Origin: Planctomycetaceae bacterium
GTDB lineage: Bacteria; Planctomycetota; Planctomycetia; Pirellulales; Pirellulaceae
Reading direction: 5' to 3'
Length of the DNA stretch: 16,216 bases
NCBI GenBank assembly: GCA_002702965.1
Contig: PADE01000108.1
Location: 23,164-39,379 of the forward strand
The position numbers and the translations under genes were made by a program. The notes below the pieces were generated by a model, which was not told the origin of the DNA, searched no databases, and saw only the letters and a list, made by a program, of their open reading frames with translations. Below, piece after piece: positions 8,342 to 15,744 of this stretch (the first letter of the stretch is position 1; every line of letters starts with the position of its first letter).

Positions 8342-8630
8342 ATGCGTAGACGCCTCGGCGACGGCATGATCACCGGCACCCAATCCGTGCACCGCAAAGA
8401 GATCAAAAGGAGATACACGGCCTCCTTGGTTCCCAGACCACCGACGGGTAAAAGGGAGAATGAGAACCGTCGTTGTCCGCTGTACAAGATTTACTCGTCG
8501 TCGCGCGATTGCGGCCGGCGGTGGTCTTGAATCCATGCCCGTGTGACGACTTTCCCTGAGCGGACAGATGACGAGTCGATGCAACGGACTCACCAGGGGT
8601 GGCGCCGCTCGCGCCAACCGAAAGGATCAT
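8342..8630. other. Intergenic region between the sulfatase and LRR2
   Basis: I see no coding region, convincing promoter or T-tailed hairpin in these 289 bases. Only the last ten bases are explained: AAAGG at 8621-8625 and the spacer before the LRR2 start. Confidence 0.4.
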
Positions 8631-9485
8631 ATGAAACATCTGTTAGGAGCTCTGCTCGTGCTGGGTGTAGGTGGGTGTGGGCGGGTTACATCGCTGGAGC
8701 AAAGCGGGGCGAAGATCGCACGGGATGAACAGGGCCAAGTGGTGCGGGTCAACCTCATGCTAACCAAGGTCACAGACGGCACCCTGGTGCACCTGGTAGA
8801 GCTGGACCACCTACAAATGCTCGATCTCACCCAGACACGGATCAGCGACGCCGGTCTCGTACATCTTGTTGGACTGCGCAATCTTGAGGAGCTGCGACTC
8901 CGCAGCACCCAAGTCACCGACGACGGACTCGTATATCTTGGGGAACTGGACACGCTGCAACGACTCAACCTCGACAACATCCAGATTACAGACGCCGGTC
9001 TGGAACACCTGGTGGGGCTGACCGAGCTTCGTCAACTCTCACTGGCAACCGCTAAACAAATCTCCGACGCGGGGATGGTGCACCTGGCGGGGTTGACACA
9101 GCTAAGAGATCTCAATCTCTGGAGCACTCGGGTCAGCGACATCGGGCTGGCACATCTGAAAGAACTGACCGAGTTGCAGAGCCTCGCCCTCACCAACACC
9201 GCGATCGGCGATGCGGGGCTGGCGTATCTCTCAGGGCTGACCGAGCTGCAAACGCTCAACCTCTGGAACACCCGAATCACCGACGACGGGCTGGTGCACC
9301 TCGCGGGGCTGACGAAGCTGGAAACCCTCAACCTCTGGAACACGCAGATCACCGACAACGGGCTGGTGCACCTCGCAGGGCTGACGACGCTGCGAAGGCT
9401 CGGCCTCACCGTTGCCCGAGTCACCGAATCAGGGCTCGCCGAACTAGAACGGAAATTGCCGAACTGCAAAATACTCAAGCGGTGA
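8631..9485 (+). CDS. LRR lipoprotein, paralogue 2 (LRR2)
   Basis: The 284-residue predicted lipoprotein has the signal MKHLLGALLVLGVGGC with the lipid-bearing Cys at 16, the same position as in LRR1. A short linker (RDEQGQVVRV, 31-40) matches LRR1. Nine repeats begin at 47, 71, 95, 119, 144, 168, 192, 216 and 240, all 24 residues except the fourth, which has 25. A cap from 264 ends LPNCKILKR. Repeats eight and nine are nearly the same at DNA level, showing recent internal duplication. The ATG at 8631 is preceded by AAAGG with a five-base spacer, as in LRR1; the in-frame ATG at 8568 lacks signal-peptide logic. The likely role is surface or periplasmic binding; the ligand is unknown. It sits between the sulfatase and a glycoside-hydrolase-like gene and seems to be its own unit. 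Confidence 0.87.
   Translation: MKHLLGALLVLGVGGCGRVTSLEQSGAKIARDEQGQVVRVNLMLTKVTDGTLVHLVELDHLQMLDLTQTRISDAGLVHLVGLRNLEELRLRSTQVTDDGLVYLGELDTLQRLNLDNIQITDAGLEHLVGLTELRQLSLATAKQISDAGMVHLAGLTQLRDLNLWSTRVSDIGLAHLKELTELQSLALTNTAIGDAGLAYLSGLTELQTLNLWNTRITDDGLVHLAGLTKLETLNLWNTQITDNGLVHLAGLTTLRRLGLTVARVTESGLAELERKLPNCKILKR
9255..9398 (+). repeat. Two adjacent 72-base LRR units in LRR2, about 86% identical
   Basis: Units 9255-9326 and 9327-9398 differ at about 10 of 72 positions by hand count. Most differences lie in the variable codons around the Asn-Thr and in the last helix codons. Each encodes LNLWNT plus ITDxGLVHLAGLT. Part of this sequence (9276-9302) is also identical over 27 bases to LRR1 at 6210-6236. 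The units are coding sequence, but their similarity marks recent duplication and a possible recombination site. Confidence 0.7.
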
Positions 9486-9841
9486 TCCGTCCCCCGCCCA
9501 CTCGCAGCCGAGCCGTGCAACGGCACCCGCACATGCACCCCGCCAGGTGCATCACAATGGCGCGCCGACTCGAGGCGTTTCGGACGCCGACCGATCCGAT
9601 TCGGCCGGCCGACTCCAACGAGATCGGTGCGGACCAGGCGCGGACCGGTTTCAGGCTGATGGCTGCTTGTGATTGAGTGGAGATCGCGGCCGCGTTGTGC
9701 GACGACGCGTTACCGCTCTGGCTTCCCGTTTATGGGCGTGGGCACATTTTCCGCGAGGCCGATGTCGTCTATGTTGGAGTGACAACTCGGTACGAATGAC
9801 CGGTACCACACTTGTGCCGTCCGATCTAGCGAGGTTCACCG
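9486..9841. other. Intergenic region after LRR2, about 356 bases
   Basis: No gene was recognised here. The stretch holds the hairpin at 9533-9552 near the LRR2 stop. At its right end lies the GAGG site (9831-9834) of the next gene. Short open frames on both strands have no recognisable content. Confidence 0.4.
9533..9552 (+). terminator. Possible hairpin terminator after LRR2 (weak)
   Basis: ATGCACC and GGTGCAT form a perfect seven-pair stem with a six-base loop, 48 bases after the LRR2 stop. No T-run follows, so it is not a standard intrinsic terminator. It may protect the RNA end or be chance, since arms of this length are expected a few times in a window this size. Confidence 0.25.
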
Positions 9842-11200
9842 ATGCGTGGAGAAACTGGCATGATGCGCGCCAGCAGCGGGTTCTCGATTGCGGTGCTGAT
9901 CTCACTGGTTTGGACGTCGGATGCCGCCCGATCGGCCAGCCGTTATGAACATTGGCAAACCGACAAGCCGTTTACGATCGGAGCGATGTACTACGACTTG
10001 GCCTACGGCCCCGTGTGGTGGAAGCCGGTACCCAAAGACTTCCGTGGTGATCCGCGAATCGACGTACTGCAGCGAGCAGGTCTGAATCTGCTCGACGAGG
10101 TCAGTATGTCCTCCGGCGGTCACACCTGGTACCCGGGCCTGCGAACGGTTCGGCAAAAAAAACTCCCGTTCCTGATCCTGGCAGGACCTTGGGAACCGTT
10201 TGAACATTTTCAGACTCGCGTCCAGTGGTTTGCCGACAACTCGAATTTCTTCGGCGTCCAACTCGCGGACGAACCGCAGAATCCGAATAACCAAAAGTTC
10301 CATCTCCGGCAGCAGTTGTGGATCGAGAAGAAGCACCCTCGCCTGTTGACCTTGATCTGCGAAAGTCTGACGAACACACCCGCTTGGGAATCGGAATGGA
10401 AAGCGATCAAGTGCGACGCGATCATCTTCCAGTGGTATCCGTACGGAACCTCCGACGGGCGTTCACCGACAATCACCGATCCGGTACTTGCCTGCCTGGA
10501 ACGGGCGGCCCGCTTCTGCGAGGCTCGTGGTCTGGGGTTTTTTGTCGCGCGCGGTATTCGGGGCCGCCCCAACAGCGAATCGACGCTGCGGTTGAACACC
10601 TACGCCGCGCTGGCCGCTGGCTGCCGGGGATTCGTCGATTTCACCTGGGGCGCTGAATCTCCCGACAACGGCTATGTCTGGTACAAGGACAAGACCTATC
10701 AGGGGCCGTCCCGACAATTCGAGCCACTGACAAGAATCAATCGCGAAGTGGCGTTCCTCGGGCGATGCTTGCTGAAGCTGCGCGCGGTCCGGACCTACCA
10801 CACCGACCTCCGCACACATACAACCTGGGCGGGAACAAACTACGGATTCGACGAACCCGATCGATTGCGGACCGGCCAGCTGGAAACCATCGAAGGTCGC
10901 GCCATCGAACGCGCGCCGCGGCTGCTGGTCGGTTTCTTTCGCGATGCGGTGGGCGAAGAGTACTTTCTGGTGGTCAACAAACGGGAGAGCCGCGCGCTCG
11001 ACGTCGACCAGGCCCAATTGGCACAGCAGGTAACGCTGCGGTTTCGCGGTGACGTTTCAGCCGTGGAGCGAATCAACCGGGAGACGGGGAAAATCGAACG
11101 GTTGCCTGTGAAGGATGGCGCCGTTCAGTTCACGCTACCGGGAGGCACCGGCGACCTGCTGAAGGTCTCCAACGGAAAACCGTTCGCCGGCATCGAATAA
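9842..11200 (+). CDS. Secreted glycoside-hydrolase-like TIM-barrel protein
   Basis: This 452-residue protein has an N-terminal signal peptide (hydrophobic core about 13-25, cleavage near SDA or RSA at 26-32). The body reads like a clan-A type (beta/alpha)8 hydrolase: GAMYYDLAYGPVWW (48-60), a strand LPFLILAGPWEPF (108-120), and GVQLADEP (138-145), where Glu144 is the best candidate acid/base. A barrel strand GFVDFTWG (263-270) follows. A C-terminal beta-sandwich (about 360-442, EEYFLVVNK then INRETGKIERLPV) resembles the all-beta domain after beta-galactosidase-like barrels. I cannot name the family; the substrate is unknown, probably a polysaccharide. The ATG at 9842 is supported by GCGAGG seven bases upstream. 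Neighbours are a sulfatase, LRR proteins and a DUF6807 gene, which suits a glycan role. Confidence 0.65.
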   Translation: MRGETGMMRASSGFSIAVLISLVWTSDAARSASRYEHWQTDKPFTIGAMYYDLAYGPVWWKPVPKDFRGDPRIDVLQRAGLNLLDEVSMSSGGHTWYPGLRTVRQKKLPFLILAGPWEPFEHFQTRVQWFADNSNFFGVQLADEPQNPNNQKFHLRQQLWIEKKHPRLLTLICESLTNTPAWESEWKAIKCDAIIFQWYPYGTSDGRSPTITDPVLACLERAARFCEARGLGFFVARGIRGRPNSESTLRLNTYAALAAGCRGFVDFTWGAESPDNGYVWYKDKTYQGPSRQFEPLTRINREVAFLGRCLLKLRAVRTYHTDLRTHTTWAGTNYGFDEPDRLRTGQLETIEGRAIERAPRLLVGFFRDAVGEEYFLVVNKRESRALDVDQAQLAQQVTLRFRGDVSAVERINRETGKIERLPVKDGAVQFTLPGGTGDLLKVSNGKPFAGIE

Positions 11201-11544
11201 GCAGCGCTGCGCCGCTCGCTAGAAAGTCCAAATCGGTAGACCGAAAAGGAAGCCAAGACTTCTTCGCGCGTGTGAAGATCTCCAGGAAGTCGGGTTGAAG
11301 TTCGCCCGGCACAAGCTTACCGTCGATGATGTCAATAAATCGACTAGGAACAGCAATCGAGTCATCGATCCCATCGTGAAAAACACCACAATTTGCGTAA
11401 GACTGCACGCGTCACGTGATCGAGGCGGGTGGCACCAGAAATACAGTCTGCGATCGGATGCGAACGTCCAACCCGCGGCTGACACACCGAAACCATCCAG
11501 CGACAAGTAGCTTATGTGTGACCTTTGCATCCCGGGAAACACTC

Positions 11545-11640
11545 ATGCGTCCACAAACGCTGGCACTGTGCAGGGTCACCGAAAAGGGCGTCGCGAAACT
11601 GAAAACAATCCTGACGCATTGTAAGATCAAGCACGAGTCC
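11545..11640 (+). pseudogene. Remnant of the last repeat and cap of an LRR gene
   Basis: In one plus frame the stretch encodes RVTEKGVAKLKTILTHCKI. The end of LRR2 reads RVTESGLAELERKLPNCKI, giving 11 of 19 identical residues by eye, including the closing Cys-Lys-Ile. The DNA also shares GTCACCGAA at the same place. There is no signal peptide or upstream repeat in the frame, which continues without homology to 11766. I read it as the surviving 3' end of a lost paralogue. A chance match is possible because the segment is short. Confidence 0.45.
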
Positions 11641-11814
11641 GCTCTCCCCAGTGGCGGGCGACCGGATGAGGCTCCGGCCGGCGCCCGTGACAAGAAACAC
11701 CCGAAGTATCGTGCGCCGCGGCGGTATGTTGGGTGGATCGTGATACGAATGACCAGGGGTGATTGACTGAGAGACCCTCTCGAGACTGGAGAGGAAACCG
11801 AGAGCGAGTTTGAT

Positions 11815-11831
11815 CATCGGGTCACCCGATG
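11815..11831. promoter_or_regulatory. Perfect hairpin or palindrome upstream of the DUF6807 gene
   Basis: CATCGGG and CCCGATG pair perfectly around TCA, 74 bases before the start at 11905. It could be an operator or leader hairpin. No T-run follows and no promoter was paired with it. Several such stems are expected by chance in 16 kb, so confidence is low. Confidence 0.2.
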
Positions 11832-11904
11832 CCGACGCCGGGTACGTTTGCCTGTGTGGGAATCCATGCGAACTGATCGACACCGAAAGCGCGAGGTTGA
11901 CAAC

Positions 11905-13149
11905 ATGATCCGGATCTCTATCGCCGGAGCAGCTGTGGGTCTGTTCGTGCTTGCGTTTTCCGACGAGCTCGCACGCGCCGCTGACCTGCCACTAAGAATC
12001 ACGGTTGAGGCCGGAGAGCACGCAAGAATCGATTCGCCGGTTTCGGTTTCGCTCAAAGAACTCAACCGACTGCCTGCGAAGTTTCGGCTTTCAGAAATTC
12101 GGGACGGGAAAATGGTACCGGTACCATTCCAACTGGATGCGGGTCATCCGCCGCGTCTGTGGTGGATCATGGATGGCAAAACACCTGCCCAGATCCGACG
12201 GACCTACGTCTTCGAAGAAGGTCCCTCGCGGGCTCAACCTGCCGTGGTCATTCGGGTCCATGAATCGAAGAAATATCTCGAGATCGCGCGCGGAGAATCG
12301 CGGCTTCTGCGGTACAACTCGGCGCCCCCGCCACTGCCCTCCGGCGCGGATCCGAAGTACACACGAAGTGGGTATATCAATCCGGTGTGGACACCGCGCG
12401 GACAGGTTGTGACCGATCGAGCGCAGAATTACCTACACCAACTGGGGGTCTGGCTGGCTTATGTCGGAACCCAATTCGAAGGTCGCACCCCGAACTTCTG
12501 GGATCTGCTCAACGGAAAAGCGACCGTGCAGTATGCCGGAACGCAACACAAGACCAGCGGGCCGGTATTCGCCGCGTTTACGGTGACTCAGCACCACCTC
12601 GATCTCGGTCTCCCCGGTCAGCAAAAAGTTGCCCTCAAGGAAACCTGGACCGTGCGCGCCTGGAATGTGGGAGCTGAGCAGGGCTACTGGCTGTACGATG
12701 TGATGAGTACCATCCGCTGCGCCGGCTCAAGCCCGCTAACGGTCACGAAGCACACTTGGGGCGGAATGGCGATTCGCGGCGCACCGGAATGGTACAACGA
12801 GCGGTGCCGTGTGCTCACCTCGGAAGGGAAAACGCGCAGCGAAGCCAACCACACGCGGGTCCGGTGGTGCGATCTTTCTGGATCCACCCAAGGCGTCTGG
12901 TCCGGCATGACTGTCATGAGCCATCCACAGAATCTTCGGCACCCAGAACCGGTTCGCGTGAACGAGACGATTCCCTATTTTTGCTTTGTGGATTCCTATC
13001 TGGGTGACTTTCAGATCACGCCCACGAATCCCCTAGTGCTGCGTTACCGCTTCTTCGTCCATGACGACGCGGTGCGCGCCGCTGATGCAGAGCGGCTGTG
13101 GCGAGACTTCGCCGCGCCGCCTAAGACCGCCATCTTGTCGATCGACTGA
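11905..13149 (+). CDS. Secreted DUF6807 (PmoA-like) family protein
   Basis: The 414-residue protein has a clear signal peptide (MIRISIAGAAVGLFVLAFSDELARA, cleavage about 25). Family-like segments follow in order: LLRYNS (134-139), GYINPVWTPRGQVVTD (156-171), LGVWLAY (180-186), NFWD (197-200), ETWTVRAW (246-253), GGMAIRG (286-292), RWCDLSGS (320-327), GVWSGMTVMSHPQN (330-343) and LRYRFFVHD (379-387). The family is abundant in planctomycete and Bacteroidetes secretomes beside carbohydrate genes; its reaction is not settled. The usual His-rich stretch before GLW (HPHH-like, from memory) reads NYLHQLG here (175-181), so only His178 seems kept. I chose the ATG at 11905 because GCGAGG lies eight bases upstream and the signal starts there. 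In-frame ATGs at 11848 and 11866 lack both. Confidence 0.75.
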   Translation: MIRISIAGAAVGLFVLAFSDELARAADLPLRITVEAGEHARIDSPVSVSLKELNRLPAKFRLSEIRDGKMVPVPFQLDAGHPPRLWWIMDGKTPAQIRRTYVFEEGPSRAQPAVVIRVHESKKYLEIARGESRLLRYNSAPPPLPSGADPKYTRSGYINPVWTPRGQVVTDRAQNYLHQLGVWLAYVGTQFEGRTPNFWDLLNGKATVQYAGTQHKTSGPVFAAFTVTQHHLDLGLPGQQKVALKETWTVRAWNVGAEQGYWLYDVMSTIRCAGSSPLTVTKHTWGGMAIRGAPEWYNERCRVLTSEGKTRSEANHTRVRWCDLSGSTQGVWSGMTVMSHPQNLRHPEPVRVNETIPYFCFVDSYLGDFQITPTNPLVLRYRFFVHDDAVRAADAERLWRDFAAPPKTAILSID

Positions 13150-13338
13150 CGCGCCGTGGGCGGGCCGACGAGATGATTGAAGACAGCCGCTGTTTGATCA
13201 TTCGCGGTGCTTGCGGTCAGCGTTCCGAATTCGAGATTCACCATTGCCGTCTACGGTTACCTATCAGCGGTGGGGTGAAGGTGGCCTCGAGTAGGCTGGA
13301 GCGACCGGTCGCAGGCAAGTTCACACCTCGGGACGAGC

Positions 13339-13368
13339 CTCACAGCCCGCGTCGCTGGGCGCTATATT
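13339..13368 (+). promoter_or_regulatory. Candidate promoter of LRR3
   Basis: CTCACA (13339-13344) and TATATT (13363-13368) are spaced 18 bases apart, and initiation would fall about 35-40 bases before the GTG start. The -10 context GCTATATTG resembles GCTATACTG upstream of the VOC gene (15937-15945), and TATATTGGT is shared with the LRR1 upstream region. The -35 match is only four of six. Confidence 0.35.
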
Positions 13369-13412
13369 GGTATCGCTAGAATCTGACTCACCTACCTCAA
13401 AGGGATCTGGCT

Positions 13413-15359
13413 GTGCAGAAGTTGCGACCCTACATCCTATCGGGGTTGTTTCTATTCCATCTGGCACTCTTGTGCCTGATCATCTTGGTGTGTCCCACCA
13501 ATGCAAGCGGCCCAGATGCAACCGCTCTACAGAGCCTGTGGGCCGTCACCACCATCGGCACGCTGCTGTCCCAGTTCTTCCTGATCGCTCTGTGGGCCGG
13601 ATTAGGGTCCGATCCCTGGGGGCTGCGGCTTCCCGGGTGCGGTGCTTTGGCAACACTGACTGGGATCGGTTTGTCGGTCGTTGTCTGGCGTATGGAAGGA
13701 ACCGGACCACCAAACGACGACGTAATCTGGCGCGCTGCGCTGGGGCCCTTCGTTGCCTGGGCCGTGCTGGTGGGATTGCTGCTCTCCCTGAGGGTGACCC
13801 CGCTCCTCAAATGGCGCATCGTTATGAAACCAGCGACACCAGAACTGGTACCCAACCAAGCGCTGAACTACTCGCTGACGCGCGGCATCTTGATTGTGGT
13901 GACCACCTGGGGCGGCGTCTTGATGTTGTCAAAAAATAGCTTCCCCTGGCCGGCACAGGAATGGGGGCAGACGGGACAAATGGTGACCATCCTGCGGGTA
14001 AGTGCGATCGCAGCACTGCTCGGCGCGATCGCGTTGGCCGCCGCGATGCTCTGTGTCGGTCTCACCTTGACGCGGCTGGCAGACTGGATGTTTTATCGCC
14101 GTCGCTGGACGCTGCCACTAGTGGTTGTCATCGCTCTGGGCGCAGCGATCGCGCTGCTCTTGGTACGCGGACCACCGCTGGCAAACCCCACAGAAATCCT
14201 GGTGGCAATCGTCTATCTCATGCTGGCTCTGGCCGCCCAGCCAGTCACCACATTGCTGCTAATGGGCCTGGCCGGTTTTCGACTGGCACCACGCAAACAA
14301 CGGGATGAAAGGAGCAGCGATGCATTGACGCCGTATCCGCGCGTCGCAAGCGCATCACCGGTCGGTCAATTACCACGGAGGTTGCGGGGAGCCCACATGG
14401 CCGCCTTGGTAACTCTGTCGGCGTTGTTCTGTACGGTGGCACCGACCGGTCGCCTCGACGACCACAAGATCAGAGTTTTTTCCTCCGAATGGACCAGTAA
14501 CGATGCCGGCCAGATCACTTATCTCCATTTGCACCCTAGTACGACTGATGAGACGCTCCGTGGCATGGGGGGATTTTCCCAGCTGGAGCGGCTTAACCTC
14601 AGTGGAACGACGATCACCGACCGGGGACTGGCACACCTCAAAGGCCTGAACGAGCTACGAAAACTCAACCTCCCGGGCACTCAGATTACCGACGCCGGCA
14701 TGGCGCATCTAAAGACCCTGCCGAATCTACAAGAGCTCTCGCTGTACGACACTCAAATCACCGACGTGGGATTGCGGTTCTTGAAGGGTATGAAGCTCGT
14801 TCACCTAATCATCCCCGGGCACGCAAAGACCGACACCGGTCTGATGCACTATCTGGCCGCCATCGATGTGGAATCCTCGAACACCATTTCTGCGACGCAG
14901 CGGCTCAATGTTGAGAGCTGGACCATGTCTTACGATGCGTTGGCGAGTGCGCCGCGAGGGTTAAGCGCGAGTTCGTCGGCCCAGCAATTCGATCTAGCGA
15001 GCTGGAACATCACCGACGCGGGGCTGGTACACCTGGCAGGGTTAACCAACCTGCAGTTCCTGTTCCTGGAGGGTACCCGCGTCACCGACGCGGGGTTGGT
15101 ACATCTCAGCGAATTAAGCAACCTCCAGGAGATCTTCCTTTCGAAAACAAAGATCAGCGACGCGGGACTGGTGCATCTGACGGAGATGAGCAGCCTACAG
15201 AATCTCGGCCTCCAACGCACTCGGATCACCGACGCGGGACTGCCGCACCTCAAAAAAATGACCCATCTACAGGAGCTCTGGATCAACAACACAAAGATCA
15301 CCGACAGGGGTGTCGCCGAACTAAGAGAGTCCTTGCCAAACTGCCGAATCTTCAACTAG
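13413..15359 (+). CDS. Multi-pass membrane protein with C-terminal LRR domain (LRR3)
   Basis: This 648-residue protein starts at a GTG with AAAGGG eight bases upstream. The first 290 residues hold about eight hydrophobic spans (near 9-27, 43-61, 74-92, 109-127, 156-172, 190-219, 233-251, 260-285). A basic, polar linker (290-327) leads to another hydrophobic span (329-343). An LRR region follows: repeats from 401, 425, 449 and 472, a degenerate stretch (about 478-532), then clean repeats from 533, 557, 581 and 605 and a cap at 629-648 ending LPNCRIFN. The last hydrophobic span begins with Met329 and resembles the signal peptide of a free LRR protein, suggesting that a membrane protein fused with a secreted LRR gene. 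I do not recognise the membrane half. The LRR part probably faces outside and binds a ligand, perhaps passing a signal or anchoring a complex. Confidence 0.8.
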   Translation: MQKLRPYILSGLFLFHLALLCLIILVCPTNASGPDATALQSLWAVTTIGTLLSQFFLIALWAGLGSDPWGLRLPGCGALATLTGIGLSVVVWRMEGTGPPNDDVIWRAALGPFVAWAVLVGLLLSLRVTPLLKWRIVMKPATPELVPNQALNYSLTRGILIVVTTWGGVLMLSKNSFPWPAQEWGQTGQMVTILRVSAIAALLGAIALAAAMLCVGLTLTRLADWMFYRRRWTLPLVVVIALGAAIALLLVRGPPLANPTEILVAIVYLMLALAAQPVTTLLLMGLAGFRLAPRKQRDERSSDALTPYPRVASASPVGQLPRRLRGAHMAALVTLSALFCTVAPTGRLDDHKIRVFSSEWTSNDAGQITYLHLHPSTTDETLRGMGGFSQLERLNLSGTTITDRGLAHLKGLNELRKLNLPGTQITDAGMAHLKTLPNLQELSLYDTQITDVGLRFLKGMKLVHLIIPGHAKTDTGLMHYLAAIDVESSNTISATQRLNVESWTMSYDALASAPRGLSASSSAQQFDLASWNITDAGLVHLAGLTNLQFLFLEGTRVTDAGLVHLSELSNLQEIFLSKTKISDAGLVHLTEMSSLQNLGLQRTRITDAGLPHLKKMTHLQELWINNTKITDRGVAELRESLPNCRIFN

Positions 15360-15362
15360 CCC

Positions 15363-15407
15363 GCTGACCCGCTTGGATCAGCGCGAGGGTCGCCCCGTGA
15401 CAGGGGC
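15363..15407 (+). terminator. Two short hairpins after LRR3, possible weak terminator
   Basis: GCTGA/TCAGC (15363-15382) and GCCCC/GGGGC (15392-15407) are perfect five-pair stems just after the LRR3 stop at 15359. Only TT follows the second. The position suits transcript ending or RNA-end protection, but there is no T-run, so the call is tentative. Confidence 0.3.
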
Positions 15408-15744
15408 TTGCAAGGACCTCGACCGTTTGCCACAGGTGGCCGGCGCCCCGATGTTTGTTCTGTTCACTGTCGGTTTTCCATCTCATGGGGTCGATCGATC
15501 CTCAACACCGAGTTGAGATAACACTCCCCGGCCCCATCCCCGAAACACAACTCTCCACCGTCATTTTCCGATTCGCAACCACGGCATGAACGATCAAACG
15601 ATCGACCTCGACCGGCTGCCACCGAGTACCCACGCAATCGCGGACATCAAGCAATTTCGTGCTCAGCACAAGCGTCCACCCGCCGCTCCAGGAACGAACT
15701 ATTTCGGGACCTACCCCGGTCGGTCTTTGAGCAAAACAATGCCG

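Larger units (their letters stand above)
11201..11904. other. Long intergenic region, about 700 bases, with gene debris
   Basis: No intact gene is supported. The stretch holds an LRR cap remnant (11545-11640), a perfect hairpin (11815-11831) and the ribosome site GCGAGG (11891-11896) of the next gene. A minus-strand frame over about 11217-11408 translates to protein-like text (PSRFIDIIDGKLVPGELQPD and onward) with mixed third positions and no recognisable domain or ribosome site. It may be the tail of a decayed gene. The whole interval looks like a scar between two working genes. Confidence 0.4.

Noticed and set aside
13301..13312. Perfect 12-base palindrome GCGACCGGTCGC before LRR3 as an operator
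   Set aside because: A few perfect 12-base palindromes are expected by chance in 16 kb, and no second copy or promoter overlap supports it.
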